Below are positions 25,034 to 33,053 of a stretch of DNA of 64,000 nt, one piece after another (positions within the stretch are counted from its first letter, which is position 1; each line of letters opens with the position of its first letter). A program made the position numbers and the translations under genes. Under the pieces are notes generated by a model. The model worked only from the letters and a program-made list of their open reading frames with translations. It searched no databases and was not told where the DNA came from. This DNA comes from Pelagihabitans sp963710535 (GTDB taxonomy: Bacteria > Bacteroidota > Bacteroidia > Flavobacteriales > Flavobacteriaceae): positions 1 through 64,000 of the forward strand of contig CAVQAW010000010.1 of assembly GCA_963710535.1 (NCBI GenBank). The letters run 5' to 3'.

Positions 25034-26653
25034 ATGCAGCGATTCGTTTATGCAATACTATTGATATCGGCCTTAGGCGCCAAGGTCAATGCCCAAGTCG
25101 ACAGTGCCTTGCTTTTGGGTTTGATCAATGCCACAACGACCGAAATGAATACCATAGTCGGTTCCATCGAAGGCTCGTTGCTTTACAATGTCGACGATAA
25201 AAAAGTATACCTGTTCAATGGCACCAATTGGGTGCAGACCAATAACAGCAACTGGTTGATGAACGGGAATAATGCCGTTTCCGGCTCCTATTTGGGCACG
25301 GCCAATGATGTTGCCATGGACATACGTTCCAACAATATCAGCGTGCTGCAATTTGGGCGAAGGCAGACTTTGGGACTGGTTCAAAGTTATCCCGATTATA
25401 CCGACCCCGATCAATACATCACCTACGTCAGGGGCAATAATGGGGTTTCTGCCCTTCAATTTCAAGCAGATGCCGCCGGTTTTTACAAACCGATGTTTTA
25501 CACAAATTCCGTAGGGAATTTTAGATTGAAAGGCAGTGCTGCCGGAACCGATTTCTTTGAGATAGGATCCGCTGGAACTTCCAACAACGGGGAATTCGAA
25601 TTTATCATCGGCGATGACGGGGCCGAACCGTTTACGTTCAAAAGGTATGATTATAGAGACCAATTGCTCAAAGAACTGATGCGCATTCAGGGCAGTTCAG
25701 ATGCTCAGGACGCCAAACCCCGCGTCGGCATTGCCACCAGTGCCTTGGCCAATTCTACCTTACAGGTCAATGGATCCCTTTCGACCGCCATAGTCACGCC
25801 TACGGCCAATTTGACTTTGGATGAAAGCCATTATACCGTGATCATCAACAGCAATATTTCAATCACCCTTCCTTCGGCAAGTGGTACAAATGGCAGGATT
25901 TATGTCATAAAAAATACGACCAATACGGCCAAAACAATCAGTACCTATATCGACCACACGGGCAGCAACGCCACTCAAATAGGTGCCCAAGGCACGCTGT
26001 GGTTACAGAGCAATGGCAGCAGTTGGAACGCCATTTCATCAGTTGGCCAAGAGGTTGTAACCAACCTGAGCCAAAATACCACCTCCGGCACCATCACATA
26101 CGTCAATGAAAGCAATACCACCCAAACGGCAACGGTAGTCTCTGCAAATACCAATAACAGCATCAAGGTTGGCACGGACGGAGGGGCCTATTTAAAGATC
26201 AATATGGGTGGCCGTTGGACCAATTCGGACACGACCACCGATTTAAATGTGGACAATACCCTTGCCCCCATTTTCGGAAATGAAAATTACAAAGACGATG
26301 GCATTAACCTTTATCAGGTTAGTGGAAACTCCTTGATTGTCAGAGAGGCAGGGCGGTACGATATTCGGGCCAACCTTTCCTTAATAGGAATCAATTCTGG
26401 AGGAAGTGCGGAGCAACGCACCAATGTAAATGCCAGGATTTCCGTAAATGGAAACCCAATAGGGGCGATAGGCGCTTCGGGCTATATCCGCTGGGCCAGC
26501 AACCATGAACAAAGCAGTGTTCATATCAATGAGATATTAAACTTGAATGCGAACGATGTAATCACGATCCGCACTTATAGGGAGGCGAGCAACGGGATTG
26601 TAAATTTCAGCGGAGCCAACGAATCGAGCTTTATGATCAATAAACTTAAATAG
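25034..26653 (+). CDS. Exported protein with C-terminal C1q/TNF-like jelly-roll head
   Basis: A 539-residue intact protein. The signal peptide (cut after VNAQ) is followed by the shared module (LINATTTEMNTIVG, LLYNVDDKKVYLFNGTNWVQ) and a beta-rich middle. Then come the LTLDESHYTVIINSNISITL and GRIYVIKNTT block and the NLSQNTTSGTITYVNES block found in its neighbours. The last 130 residues (GRWTNSDTT to SSFMINKLK) have the rhythm of a C1q/TNF-like jelly-roll: LIVREAGRYDIRANLSLIG, RTNVNARISVNGNPIGAIG, SVHINEILNLNANDVITIRT. Such heads trimerise and often cap collagen-like stalks, as in BclA. I call this by pattern, not by a search. It starts one base after the preceding stop codon. Confidence 0.8.
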   Translation: MQRFVYAILLISALGAKVNAQVDSALLLGLINATTTEMNTIVGSIEGSLLYNVDDKKVYLFNGTNWVQTNNSNWLMNGNNAVSGSYLGTANDVAMDIRSNNISVLQFGRRQTLGLVQSYPDYTDPDQYITYVRGNNGVSALQFQADAAGFYKPMFYTNSVGNFRLKGSAAGTDFFEIGSAGTSNNGEFEFIIGDDGAEPFTFKRYDYRDQLLKELMRIQGSSDAQDAKPRVGIATSALANSTLQVNGSLSTAIVTPTANLTLDESHYTVIINSNISITLPSASGTNGRIYVIKNTTNTAKTISTYIDHTGSNATQIGAQGTLWLQSNGSSWNAISSVGQEVVTNLSQNTTSGTITYVNESNTTQTATVVSANTNNSIKVGTDGGAYLKINMGGRWTNSDTTTDLNVDNTLAPIFGNENYKDDGINLYQVSGNSLIVREAGRYDIRANLSLIGINSGGSAEQRTNVNARISVNGNPIGAIGASGYIRWASNHEQSSVHINEILNLNANDVITIRTYREASNGIVNFSGANESSFMINKLK

Positions 26654-26657
26654 CCAC

Positions 26658-27800
26658 ATGAAATCAATATTGTTCATCGCGATTGGATTTTTGAGTCTGG
26701 GTCTTTCTGGCCAGGAGGCGGTGCATAACTATGGCAACCTGAAACTGCATGATGAAGGCATGGTAGGTTTTCATACCAATCTGGTCAACGATGGTAGTTT
26801 TGATGAGAATTTGGGCCTGATCGGTTTTTATCGATCCAAAGGGAGCCTTACCATTTCCGGGGCCTTTGCCCCTACCTTCTATGATTTCGAAACCGCAGTG
26901 GTCGGAGATCTTGATCTGGAAGTCTCCATCAATATCGATAATTCCTTGAATTTTATTTACGGGGATATCGATACGCCCAGGGAGAATAAAAATATTTATG
27001 CCCGGCTTTCTTCCGAGGCCATTTACAACGGGGAAATGAACCAATCAAAGATCGATGGGTTTGCCGCAGTGGAAGGCCAAAAGATTTTCAGTTTTCCCGT
27101 GGGCTATGGGAACCTGTTACGACCCCTTAGACTAACTTTTCTCGATGGCGCCTTCTTTGCCAAATGTCAATATTTAGATGAGAATACCGATTTTCCGGCA
27201 AGTTTTTCGGAAGGGTTCGATACCGAAAAAAAAGCTGCCGATCTGGGCGCGGTCAACGCCGATGAATTTTGGAATATGACCACCACCGGCATGGTGCAGA
27301 TCGCCCTGGGATGGAACGCCGACAAATCCTTGCCCCAAGGCATAAACGAACTAAAAAGTGTCACCGTTGCCGGATGGCATAAAACGAACGGTCGGTGGGA
27401 CAATCTCGGAAATTCGGCCGTTGAAGGTACGCTGGACGAAGGGTGGGTCACCTCAAAAAGCTTCAATGCCAACGACTATGAAATCTTCAGTTTAGGATCC
27501 TTTTTCGATTACAAATCCAAAGAGCCAGATAACTATTTTATGTCACCCAATGGGGATGGCATCAACGATTTCTTTGTGATGGAGATACTTGAACAACCCA
27601 CCAACAACAGTTTTAAAATCTTTAACCGGGAAGGGCTTTTGGTCTATGAAATGGAAAACTATCAAAACGATTTCCGCGGCTATTCCAATCAAATCACCAA
27701 TAAAAATAACTTGATGCTGCCCCCTGGCGTGTATTTCTATCTCCTCGACATGCACGATACCGATCTACAATATCAGGGCTATTTCTATCTTACCGATTGA
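26658..27800 (+). CDS. T9SS type B sorted surface protein, intact paralogue
   Basis: A 380-residue protein, the only unbroken member of the family seen at 15370 and 17046. The signal peptide (GFLSLGLSGQ) is followed by the body, starting YGNLKLHDEGMVGFHTNLVN and then FSFPVGYGNLLRPL and DEFWNMTTTG. The C-terminal CHU_C type B sorting domain reads YFMSPNGDGINDFFVMEILE, SFKIFNREGLLVYEMENYQ and LPPGVYFYLLD. It closes the collagen operon, 4 bp after the jelly-roll gene. Known type B proteins, such as SprB-like adhesins, are secreted by the T9SS and retained at the surface. Its fixed position after each fibre cassette suggests it is the anchor or cap partner of the fibre. Confidence 0.85.
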   Translation: MKSILFIAIGFLSLGLSGQEAVHNYGNLKLHDEGMVGFHTNLVNDGSFDENLGLIGFYRSKGSLTISGAFAPTFYDFETAVVGDLDLEVSINIDNSLNFIYGDIDTPRENKNIYARLSSEAIYNGEMNQSKIDGFAAVEGQKIFSFPVGYGNLLRPLRLTFLDGAFFAKCQYLDENTDFPASFSEGFDTEKKAADLGAVNADEFWNMTTTGMVQIALGWNADKSLPQGINELKSVTVAGWHKTNGRWDNLGNSAVEGTLDEGWVTSKSFNANDYEIFSLGSFFDYKSKEPDNYFMSPNGDGINDFFVMEILEQPTNNSFKIFNREGLLVYEMENYQNDFRGYSNQITNKNNLMLPPGVYFYLLDMHDTDLQYQGYFYLTD

Positions 27801-27932
27801 TCGATGCTTTCCTAAAGATGGGTGCAAAATGAATTGACAGCCAAATCGAAGTACATAGGGCCATAGCCCATTGCACTGAAATGTCTTGTTGGGGCGTTCG
27901 CCCTATTGGGCATGATTTCTGAAAATACTTCT

Positions 27933-27940
27933 TACCTTTG
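27933..27940 (+). promoter_or_regulatory. Promoter -7 box for the M15 peptidase gene
   Basis: TACCTTTG, an exact TAnnTTTG match, 56 nt before the ATG at 27997. A TTG 24 nt upstream is a loose -33 candidate. Confidence 0.5.
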
Positions 27941-27996
27941 GAAAAGGTCATTGGGAATCAATACTCCGGAATCCCATTGAAAATAAAAATGGCATT

Positions 27997-28731
27997 ATGA
28001 AAAGAAGATCTTTTATCAAAAAGAGTGGTATCGCAGGATTTACGATTTCCGTTTGGCCGCAAATGGCCATGCCTTCCCAAGAAGAATACTCTGTTTTGGA
28101 ACTCATGGGGAAGGAAGACATCGAGCTATATGGTAAGGGCATCAATTTGAGGAAGGAAGCCCACGATGCCTTCGTGGCCATGAAAGAAGCCGCAGCCATC
28201 GACGGTATCGATATCAAAATGATTTCGAGTTATCGCAATTTTGAGCGCCAAGAAATCATTTGGGAACGCAAATACATCCAATATACCGAAGAGGACAATA
28301 TGGCGCCTTTGGCCGCCATCGACAAAATCGTGGAATATTCCACGATTCCCGGCACCAGTAGACACCATTGGGGCACCGATCTTGACATTGTCGACGGCAG
28401 CAAAAAAGTGGAGGGCGATGTACTGGTTCCGGAAAAATTCGGGGAAGGTGGTCCGTATGCTGCTTTTAAGCAATGGATGGATGCCAACGCCAACGCCTTT
28501 GATTTTTATTTGGTATATACCGATGACCCAAAAAGAAGGGGTTTTAAATATGAGCCTTGGCATTTTAGTTATGCCCCCTTGTCGATACCCATGTTAACCG
28601 CTTTTAGGGGTAAAAATATCCTACAATTGCTGGGAAAGGAAGATTTTATGGGTAGCGATCATTTTACGACCGGGTTCATCAATACCTACATACGAGATAA
28701 TATCCTCGATATCAATACGAAACTTTTATAG
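27997..28731 (+). CDS. M15-family D-Ala-D-Ala carboxypeptidase with Tat signal
   Basis: A 244-residue protein of the VanY/M15 group, zinc carboxypeptidases that trim cell-wall stem peptides. The motifs are complete: SSYRNFERQ (77-85), S121-x-H123-x-x-G126-x-x-x-D130 (SRHHWGTDLD) giving two zinc ligands, and E186-P-W-H189, the catalytic Glu and third ligand. The N-terminus MKRRSFIKKSG is a twin-arginine motif followed by a hydrophobic stretch, so export through Tat in folded form is likely; tatA-like genes are present at 114 and 6037. It acts in the periplasm on peptidoglycan. The gene stands alone between the fibre operon and the M48 gene. Confidence 0.9.
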   Translation: MKRRSFIKKSGIAGFTISVWPQMAMPSQEEYSVLELMGKEDIELYGKGINLRKEAHDAFVAMKEAAAIDGIDIKMISSYRNFERQEIIWERKYIQYTEEDNMAPLAAIDKIVEYSTIPGTSRHHWGTDLDIVDGSKKVEGDVLVPEKFGEGGPYAAFKQWMDANANAFDFYLVYTDDPKRRGFKYEPWHFSYAPLSIPMLTAFRGKNILQLLGKEDFMGSDHFTTGFINTYIRDNILDINTKLL

Positions 28732-28770
28732 CGGTTTTGTACCTTTCGGTATAGGGCAACAGCAGTCATC

Positions 28771-29535
28771 ATGAGAAGAAGCAGTTGGAAAATTCGAATC
28801 GCAATAGGATTGGCGATCGTGGCCTTTGCATTCATCAAACGTTTGAGTAGCAAGGAGGAGAACCCCTATACGGGCAGGGTTCAGACCATCAACATGACCG
28901 CGGATCAAGAAATCGCGATTGGCCTCCAGAGTGCCCCTGATATGGCGCGTCAACATGGCGGACTATATCCAGATCAACGATTACAGAGCTATGTGACTAC
29001 CATCGGCAGAAAATTGGTCGACAAAAGCATAGCCCGGGAAACCCCATATCAATATGATTTTCACTTATTGGCCGATGCAGAGACCATCAATGCCTTTGCC
29101 CTGCCAGGCGGGCAGATTTTTATCACCTACGCCCTTTTTTCCCAATTGAACGAAGCACAACTGGCCGGGGTACTGGGTCACGAAATCGGACATGTGATCG
29201 GGAGGCATTCGGCCGAGCGTATCGCGGAAAGCGAATTCTGGCAAACGCTGAGCACAGGTGCTTCGGTTGGTGGCGACATGGGCGACCTGGTGGGGGGCAT
29301 TGGACAAAATACCCTATTGACCAATGGCCGTGGAGATGAACTCGAGAGCGACGACCTTGGGGTATGGTTCATGATTCAGTCGGGCTATGATCCCTATGAA
29401 ATGATCAAGGTAATGGAAATTCTAAAGACCGCTTCGGGTCCGAACAGGGTTCCTGAGTTTCAAAGTACCCATCCGGATCCGGAGAACAGGATAGATAAGA
29501 TCAAGGAATCCATTGCCAAATATCAGGGGCAATAA
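28771..29535 (+). CDS. M48-family zinc metallopeptidase
   Basis: A 254-residue protein with one N-terminal membrane or signal segment (residues 8-22). The M48 site is H137-E138-I-G-H141 followed by the third ligand E192 in ELESDDLGVW. INAFALPGGQIFITYALF before it and THPDPENRI near the end are hallmark M48 segments. The size fits the LoiP/YggG-like group of periplasmic proteases that clear damaged envelope proteins. It starts 39 bp after the M15 gene and may be cotranscribed with it. Confidence 0.88.
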   Translation: MRRSSWKIRIAIGLAIVAFAFIKRLSSKEENPYTGRVQTINMTADQEIAIGLQSAPDMARQHGGLYPDQRLQSYVTTIGRKLVDKSIARETPYQYDFHLLADAETINAFALPGGQIFITYALFSQLNEAQLAGVLGHEIGHVIGRHSAERIAESEFWQTLSTGASVGGDMGDLVGGIGQNTLLTNGRGDELESDDLGVWFMIQSGYDPYEMIKVMEILKTASGPNRVPEFQSTHPDPENRIDKIKESIAKYQGQ

Positions 29536-29779
29536 TAAAGTTATACCAGCTGTCCTACCAATGGCGTAGCCACATCGTTTTTAAAATCCAATTTCCGCCA
29601 TCCCATATATTTTCGAAGAATCATGGTCGTATGTTGCGATATTCTCGTTAAATTACCTTTACTATATTGGCAATCACATGGTTATTAACAATATTTTGTT
29701 ATATTTACGAATCCCAAATACTTAAATCGCCTCAGATTTAACCCTTATAGCATACATTTAATGATTTAAATAAACTATA

Positions 29780-29947
29780 ATGGGAACACTAGTACACTTT
29801 AGAAATCTTTACACACAAGCCTTCGAGGATTGCAAACCTGAAATGGTGGTCATTCTTTTGAAGGTCTATTCGGTTTTTTGTGCCTTAATGTTGTTCATGG
29901 CGGTCTATGCGCTTATGGACAGGGCCCTCAACGGATTTGAATTTTGA
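29780..29947 (+). CDS. Small membrane protein, DUF6747-like
   Basis: 55 residues, MGTLVHFRNLYTQAFEDCKP then one membrane helix (about 23-47, VVILLKVYSVFCALMLFMAV) and a short tail YALMDRALNGFEF. The pattern of a short basic N-terminus, one helix and a GFxF end resembles the DUF6747 small proteins I know from Flavobacteriaceae. That family assignment is from memory and tentative. A strong terminator follows at 30004-30038, which supports a real transcription unit. The 244 bp upstream of it contain no other gene. Function unknown. Confidence 0.65.
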   Translation: MGTLVHFRNLYTQAFEDCKPEMVVILLKVYSVFCALMLFMAVYALMDRALNGFEF

Positions 29948-30003
29948 CCCCTATTTATTTGCTCTTTTACGGGAACACTAACTGAGGTAAATAAATAAAA
30001 GCT

Positions 30004-30038
30004 AAAAACCCCATAAGATTTGTCTTATGGGGTTTTTT
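30004..30038 (+). terminator. Terminator after the small membrane protein (bidirectional)
   Basis: The stem AAAACCCCATAAGA / TCTTATGGGGTTTT with a TTTG loop ends in six T on plus and has A-runs giving T on minus. It can serve both the gene at 29780 and the convergent ankyrin gene. Confidence 0.88.
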
Positions 30039-30061
30039 GATTGATGAATAAACCTAGCCTT

Positions 30062-30457
30062 TCAAATATTTTCCCGAATTACGGCCAGGGCCTCTTTTGC
30101 ATTTGAATGTTCGGCATGTTCTTGAATGGTCAATCCCTTATCACATTTGCGATTTAGATCGGCACCATTGGCGATGAGCAATTTTAAAATTTCGACCTTG
30201 TTATAACGGGCCGCATAGATGGCCGGGGTCTTGCCCAACGATTTTTGGTTGATATCCTCTCCCAGTTCGATCATTTTTTTGACCGTGTCATAATCGCCTT
30301 GCACGATGGCCTTACAAAAGGAGTTCAGTTCAAAACCAAGATCTACCTTGGATTCAGCAGCAATGTCTACGGGGTTAGTTGCAGTTTCTCTGGCGGCCAA
30401 AGAACCGCTTACCATTGTGAACAAAACAACGGCACATGTTAGAATCGTTTTTCTCAT
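30062..30457 (-). CDS. Exported ankyrin-repeat protein
   Basis: A 131-residue protein. The signal peptide (MRKTILTCAVVLFTMVSGSLAA) is followed by about three ankyrin units (residues 45-120: LNSFCKAIVQGDYDTVKKMI, LGKTPAIYAARYNKVEILKL, LIANGADLNRKCDKGLTIQE). Ankyrin repeats bind other proteins; the partner is unknown and the location is periplasmic by inference. It stands alone, convergent with the small membrane protein gene across the terminator at 30004-30038. Confidence 0.8.
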   Translation of the reverse strand: MRKTILTCAVVLFTMVSGSLAARETATNPVDIAAESKVDLGFELNSFCKAIVQGDYDTVKKMIELGEDINQKSLGKTPAIYAARYNKVEILKLLIANGADLNRKCDKGLTIQEHAEHSNAKEALAVIRENI

Positions 30458-30642
30458 GATGAATGATTTAGATTGATGAATAAGATTGACTTATACAAAT
30501 ATAGACGTCGCCTATTACCATTTGTTTCAGCCAAAACCGTTAATTCACTTAATTTTAACAGTAATCGGCAATTGATTTAACCAGAACGCCAAGCCGGGCT
30601 TAAAAAAAGGGGTTTAATGATGGATAAATAATGAAAGAAAAG

Positions 30643-30650
30643 TACTTTTG
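30643..30650 (+). promoter_or_regulatory. Promoter -7 box for gpmI
   Basis: TACTTTTG matches TAnnTTTG. It ends 7 nt before the first in-frame ATG (30658) and 22 nt before the second (30673), favouring the second as the start. Confidence 0.55.
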
Positions 30651-30672
30651 AATTCATATGAAGCCACAAGCC

Positions 30673-32190
30673 ATGAATAAAAAAGTAATCTTAATGATAT
30701 TGGACGGTTGGGGCAAATCGCCCGATCCCAAAGTATCCGCGGTCGACAATGCCAAAACCCCCTTTATCGATTCGCTTTATGCCAAATATCCGAATTCGAA
30801 TCTACTTACCGATGGTATGAATGTTGGCCTTCCCGAAGGTCAAATGGGCAACAGCGAGGTGGGCCATATGAATTTGGGAGCGGGCAGGATCGTTTATCAA
30901 GATCTGGCAAAAATCAACTTGGCCGTCAAAAATAATACCTTGAAAGACGAGAAAGTGTTGAAAGCTGCATTCAGCCATGCCAAAAAACACAACAAACCCG
31001 TTCATTTTTTAGGCCTTTTGAGCGATGGAGGCGTACATAGCCATATCGAGCATTTAAAGGGACTCATCGATGCGGGAACCGCCTTCGGAGTGCCCGATAT
31101 GTTCGTTCATGCCTTTACCGACGGAAGGGATGTAGATCCTAAAAGTGGCAAACATTTTTTGGAAGACCTTACCGATTTCTGTTCCTCCAAAACCGCGAAG
31201 CTGGCATCGGTCATCGGCCGGTACTATGCCATGGACCGGGACAAGCGTTGGGAAAGGGTAAAACTGGCATACGACCTGCTGGTACACGGCACCGGTGAGC
31301 ATGCCAACGATATCTCAAAAGCGATACAGAAGAGCTATGATCTTGGGGTTACCGATGAGTTTATCAAGCCCATTGTGATGACCGATGCCCATGGAGCCCC
31401 TTTGGCGACGATTTCGGATGGGGATGTGGTGGTCTTTTTTAATTTCCGGACCGACCGTGGACGCGAACTCACCCAAATGCTGAGCCAAGCCGATTTCCAT
31501 GAACAGAACACCCACAAGCTGAACCTTTACTATGTGACCCTTACCAATTATGACGATTCGTTCGAGGGCATCCATGTTGTATATGATAAGGACAACCTCT
31601 TGGAAACCCTCGGGGAAGTATTGGCAAAAGCCGGAAAAAAACAGATCCGAATCGCAGAAACCGAAAAATATCCCCATGTGACCTTCTTTTTTAACGGCGG
31701 CAGGGAAGTGCCCTTCGAGGGAGAAGAACGTATACTGTGTCCTTCCCCTAAAGTGGCGACGTATGATCTAAAGCCCGAAATGAGCGCCTTTGAAATCCGC
31801 GATGCCATTATTCCGGAGTTGAAAAAAGGCGAAGTCGATTTTGTCTGCCTCAATTTCGCAAATCCCGATATGGTGGGGCATACCGGTGTTATGGCGGCCG
31901 CCATCAAAGCATGTGAGGTCGTTGACAGTTGTGCCGGTTCAGTGATTACTGCCGCTTTGGAAAACGGCTATACCACTTTGGTCATTGCCGACCATGGCAA
32001 CTGCGAAACGATGATCAACCCCGATGGTAGTCCGAACACGGCCCATACCACCAATCCTGTACCTTTAATTTTGGTAGACAAGGATCTAAAGCAGATCAAG
32101 GATGGGGTTTTGGGCAATATCGCCCCGACCATTTTAAAATTGATGGGGATTCCGCAACCCAAATTGATGGACTTGCCGGCCTTGGTTTAG
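30673..32190 (+). CDS. gpmI: 2,3-bisphosphoglycerate-independent phosphoglycerate mutase
   Basis: A 505-residue Mn-dependent iPGM that interconverts 3- and 2-phosphoglycerate in glycolysis and gluconeogenesis. The start MNKKVILMILDGWG carries the first metal ligands. S61 in GQMGNSEVGHMN is the phosphoserine nucleophile. FTDGRDVDP, the FNFRTDRGRELT substrate loop and the C-terminal IADHGNCETM metal site are all present, and the length is normal. I choose the ATG at 30673 because family members begin MNKKV and the -7 box leaves room for a leader; the ATG at 30658 would add five residues. map follows 33 bp later from its own promoter. Confidence 0.95.
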   Translation: MNKKVILMILDGWGKSPDPKVSAVDNAKTPFIDSLYAKYPNSNLLTDGMNVGLPEGQMGNSEVGHMNLGAGRIVYQDLAKINLAVKNNTLKDEKVLKAAFSHAKKHNKPVHFLGLLSDGGVHSHIEHLKGLIDAGTAFGVPDMFVHAFTDGRDVDPKSGKHFLEDLTDFCSSKTAKLASVIGRYYAMDRDKRWERVKLAYDLLVHGTGEHANDISKAIQKSYDLGVTDEFIKPIVMTDAHGAPLATISDGDVVVFFNFRTDRGRELTQMLSQADFHEQNTHKLNLYYVTLTNYDDSFEGIHVVYDKDNLLETLGEVLAKAGKKQIRIAETEKYPHVTFFFNGGREVPFEGEERILCPSPKVATYDLKPEMSAFEIRDAIIPELKKGEVDFVCLNFANPDMVGHTGVMAAAIKACEVVDSCAGSVITAALENGYTTLVIADHGNCETMINPDGSPNTAHTTNPVPLILVDKDLKQIKDGVLGNIAPTILKLMGIPQPKLMDLPALV

Positions 32191-32209
32191 ACAAATCATA
32201 GATTTATTT

Positions 32210-32217
32210 TACCTTTG
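32210..32217 (+). promoter_or_regulatory. Promoter -7 box for map
   Basis: TACCTTTG ends only 6 nt before the ATG at 32224, so the transcript should start at or almost at the start codon. Confidence 0.55.
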
Positions 32218-32223
32218 CTGCCC

Positions 32224-33042
32224 ATGATCAAATTGAAAACACCAGAAGAAATCGAACTCATCCGTGAAAGCGCATTGGTGGTTTCCAAGACTTTGGGGAT
32301 GTTGGCCTCGGAAATCAAGCCCGGAGTCACCTCCTTATATTTGGACAAATTGGCGGAAGAATTCATACGCGAACAAGGCGCAGAACCCGGTTTCCTCGGC
32401 ATGTACGACTTTCCCAACACCTTGAATATGAGTCCGAATGCCCAAGTGGTACATGGCATACCCAACAACGATCCACTAAAAGAAGGGGATATCATTTCGG
32501 TAGATTGTGGCAGTCTTAAAAATGGCTATTATGGGGATCATGCGTACACCTTTGAGGTAGGCGAAGTGGCCCCGGAAACCAGAAAATTGCTTCAGGTGAC
32601 CAAAGAGTCGCTATATCTTGGAATCCGTGAATTCAGGGCAGGGAACCGAGTCGGCGATGTTGCCTTTGCCATTCAGAACCATTGTCAAAACCATGGCTAT
32701 GGCATCGTTCGGGAATTGGTGGGCCATGGGCTGGGCAAAAAATTGCACGAAGGCCCTGAAATGCCCAATTATGGCAAAAGGGGCAGGGGCAAGAAATTTG
32801 AAGAAGGCTTGGTAGTGGCCATCGAACCCATGGTAAACATGGGCACCCGAAACATCAAACAACTCAAGGATGGCTGGTCGATCCTTACCGCCGATGGCCG
32901 CCCCAGTGCCCATTTCGAACACAACGTCGCTATAGTGAACGGCAAACCCGAATTGCTTTCCACTTTTCAGTATATCTACGATGCATTGGGCATCATAAGC
33001 CAGGAAGAAGACGAGTTTCGGCAGAAGAAACTGCAAATGTAG
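32224..33042 (+). CDS. map: Type I methionine aminopeptidase
   Basis: A 272-residue cytosolic enzyme that removes the initiator methionine from new proteins. The five metal ligands are visible in order: the Asp pair (SVDCGSL and YYGDHAYTF), His in VGHGLGKKLHEGP, Glu in AIEPMVNMG and Glu in FEHNVAI. VHGIPN is the substrate-binding stretch. I start at ATG 32224 (MIKLKTPEEIELI); a TTG 9 nt upstream lies inside the promoter box. The methyltransferase gene follows 11 bp later. Confidence 0.95.
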   Translation: MIKLKTPEEIELIRESALVVSKTLGMLASEIKPGVTSLYLDKLAEEFIREQGAEPGFLGMYDFPNTLNMSPNAQVVHGIPNNDPLKEGDIISVDCGSLKNGYYGDHAYTFEVGEVAPETRKLLQVTKESLYLGIREFRAGNRVGDVAFAIQNHCQNHGYGIVRELVGHGLGKKLHEGPEMPNYGKRGRGKKFEEGLVVAIEPMVNMGTRNIKQLKDGWSILTADGRPSAHFEHNVAIVNGKPELLSTFQYIYDALGIISQEEDEFRQKKLQM

Positions 33043-33053
33043 CCCCTGTGCCC

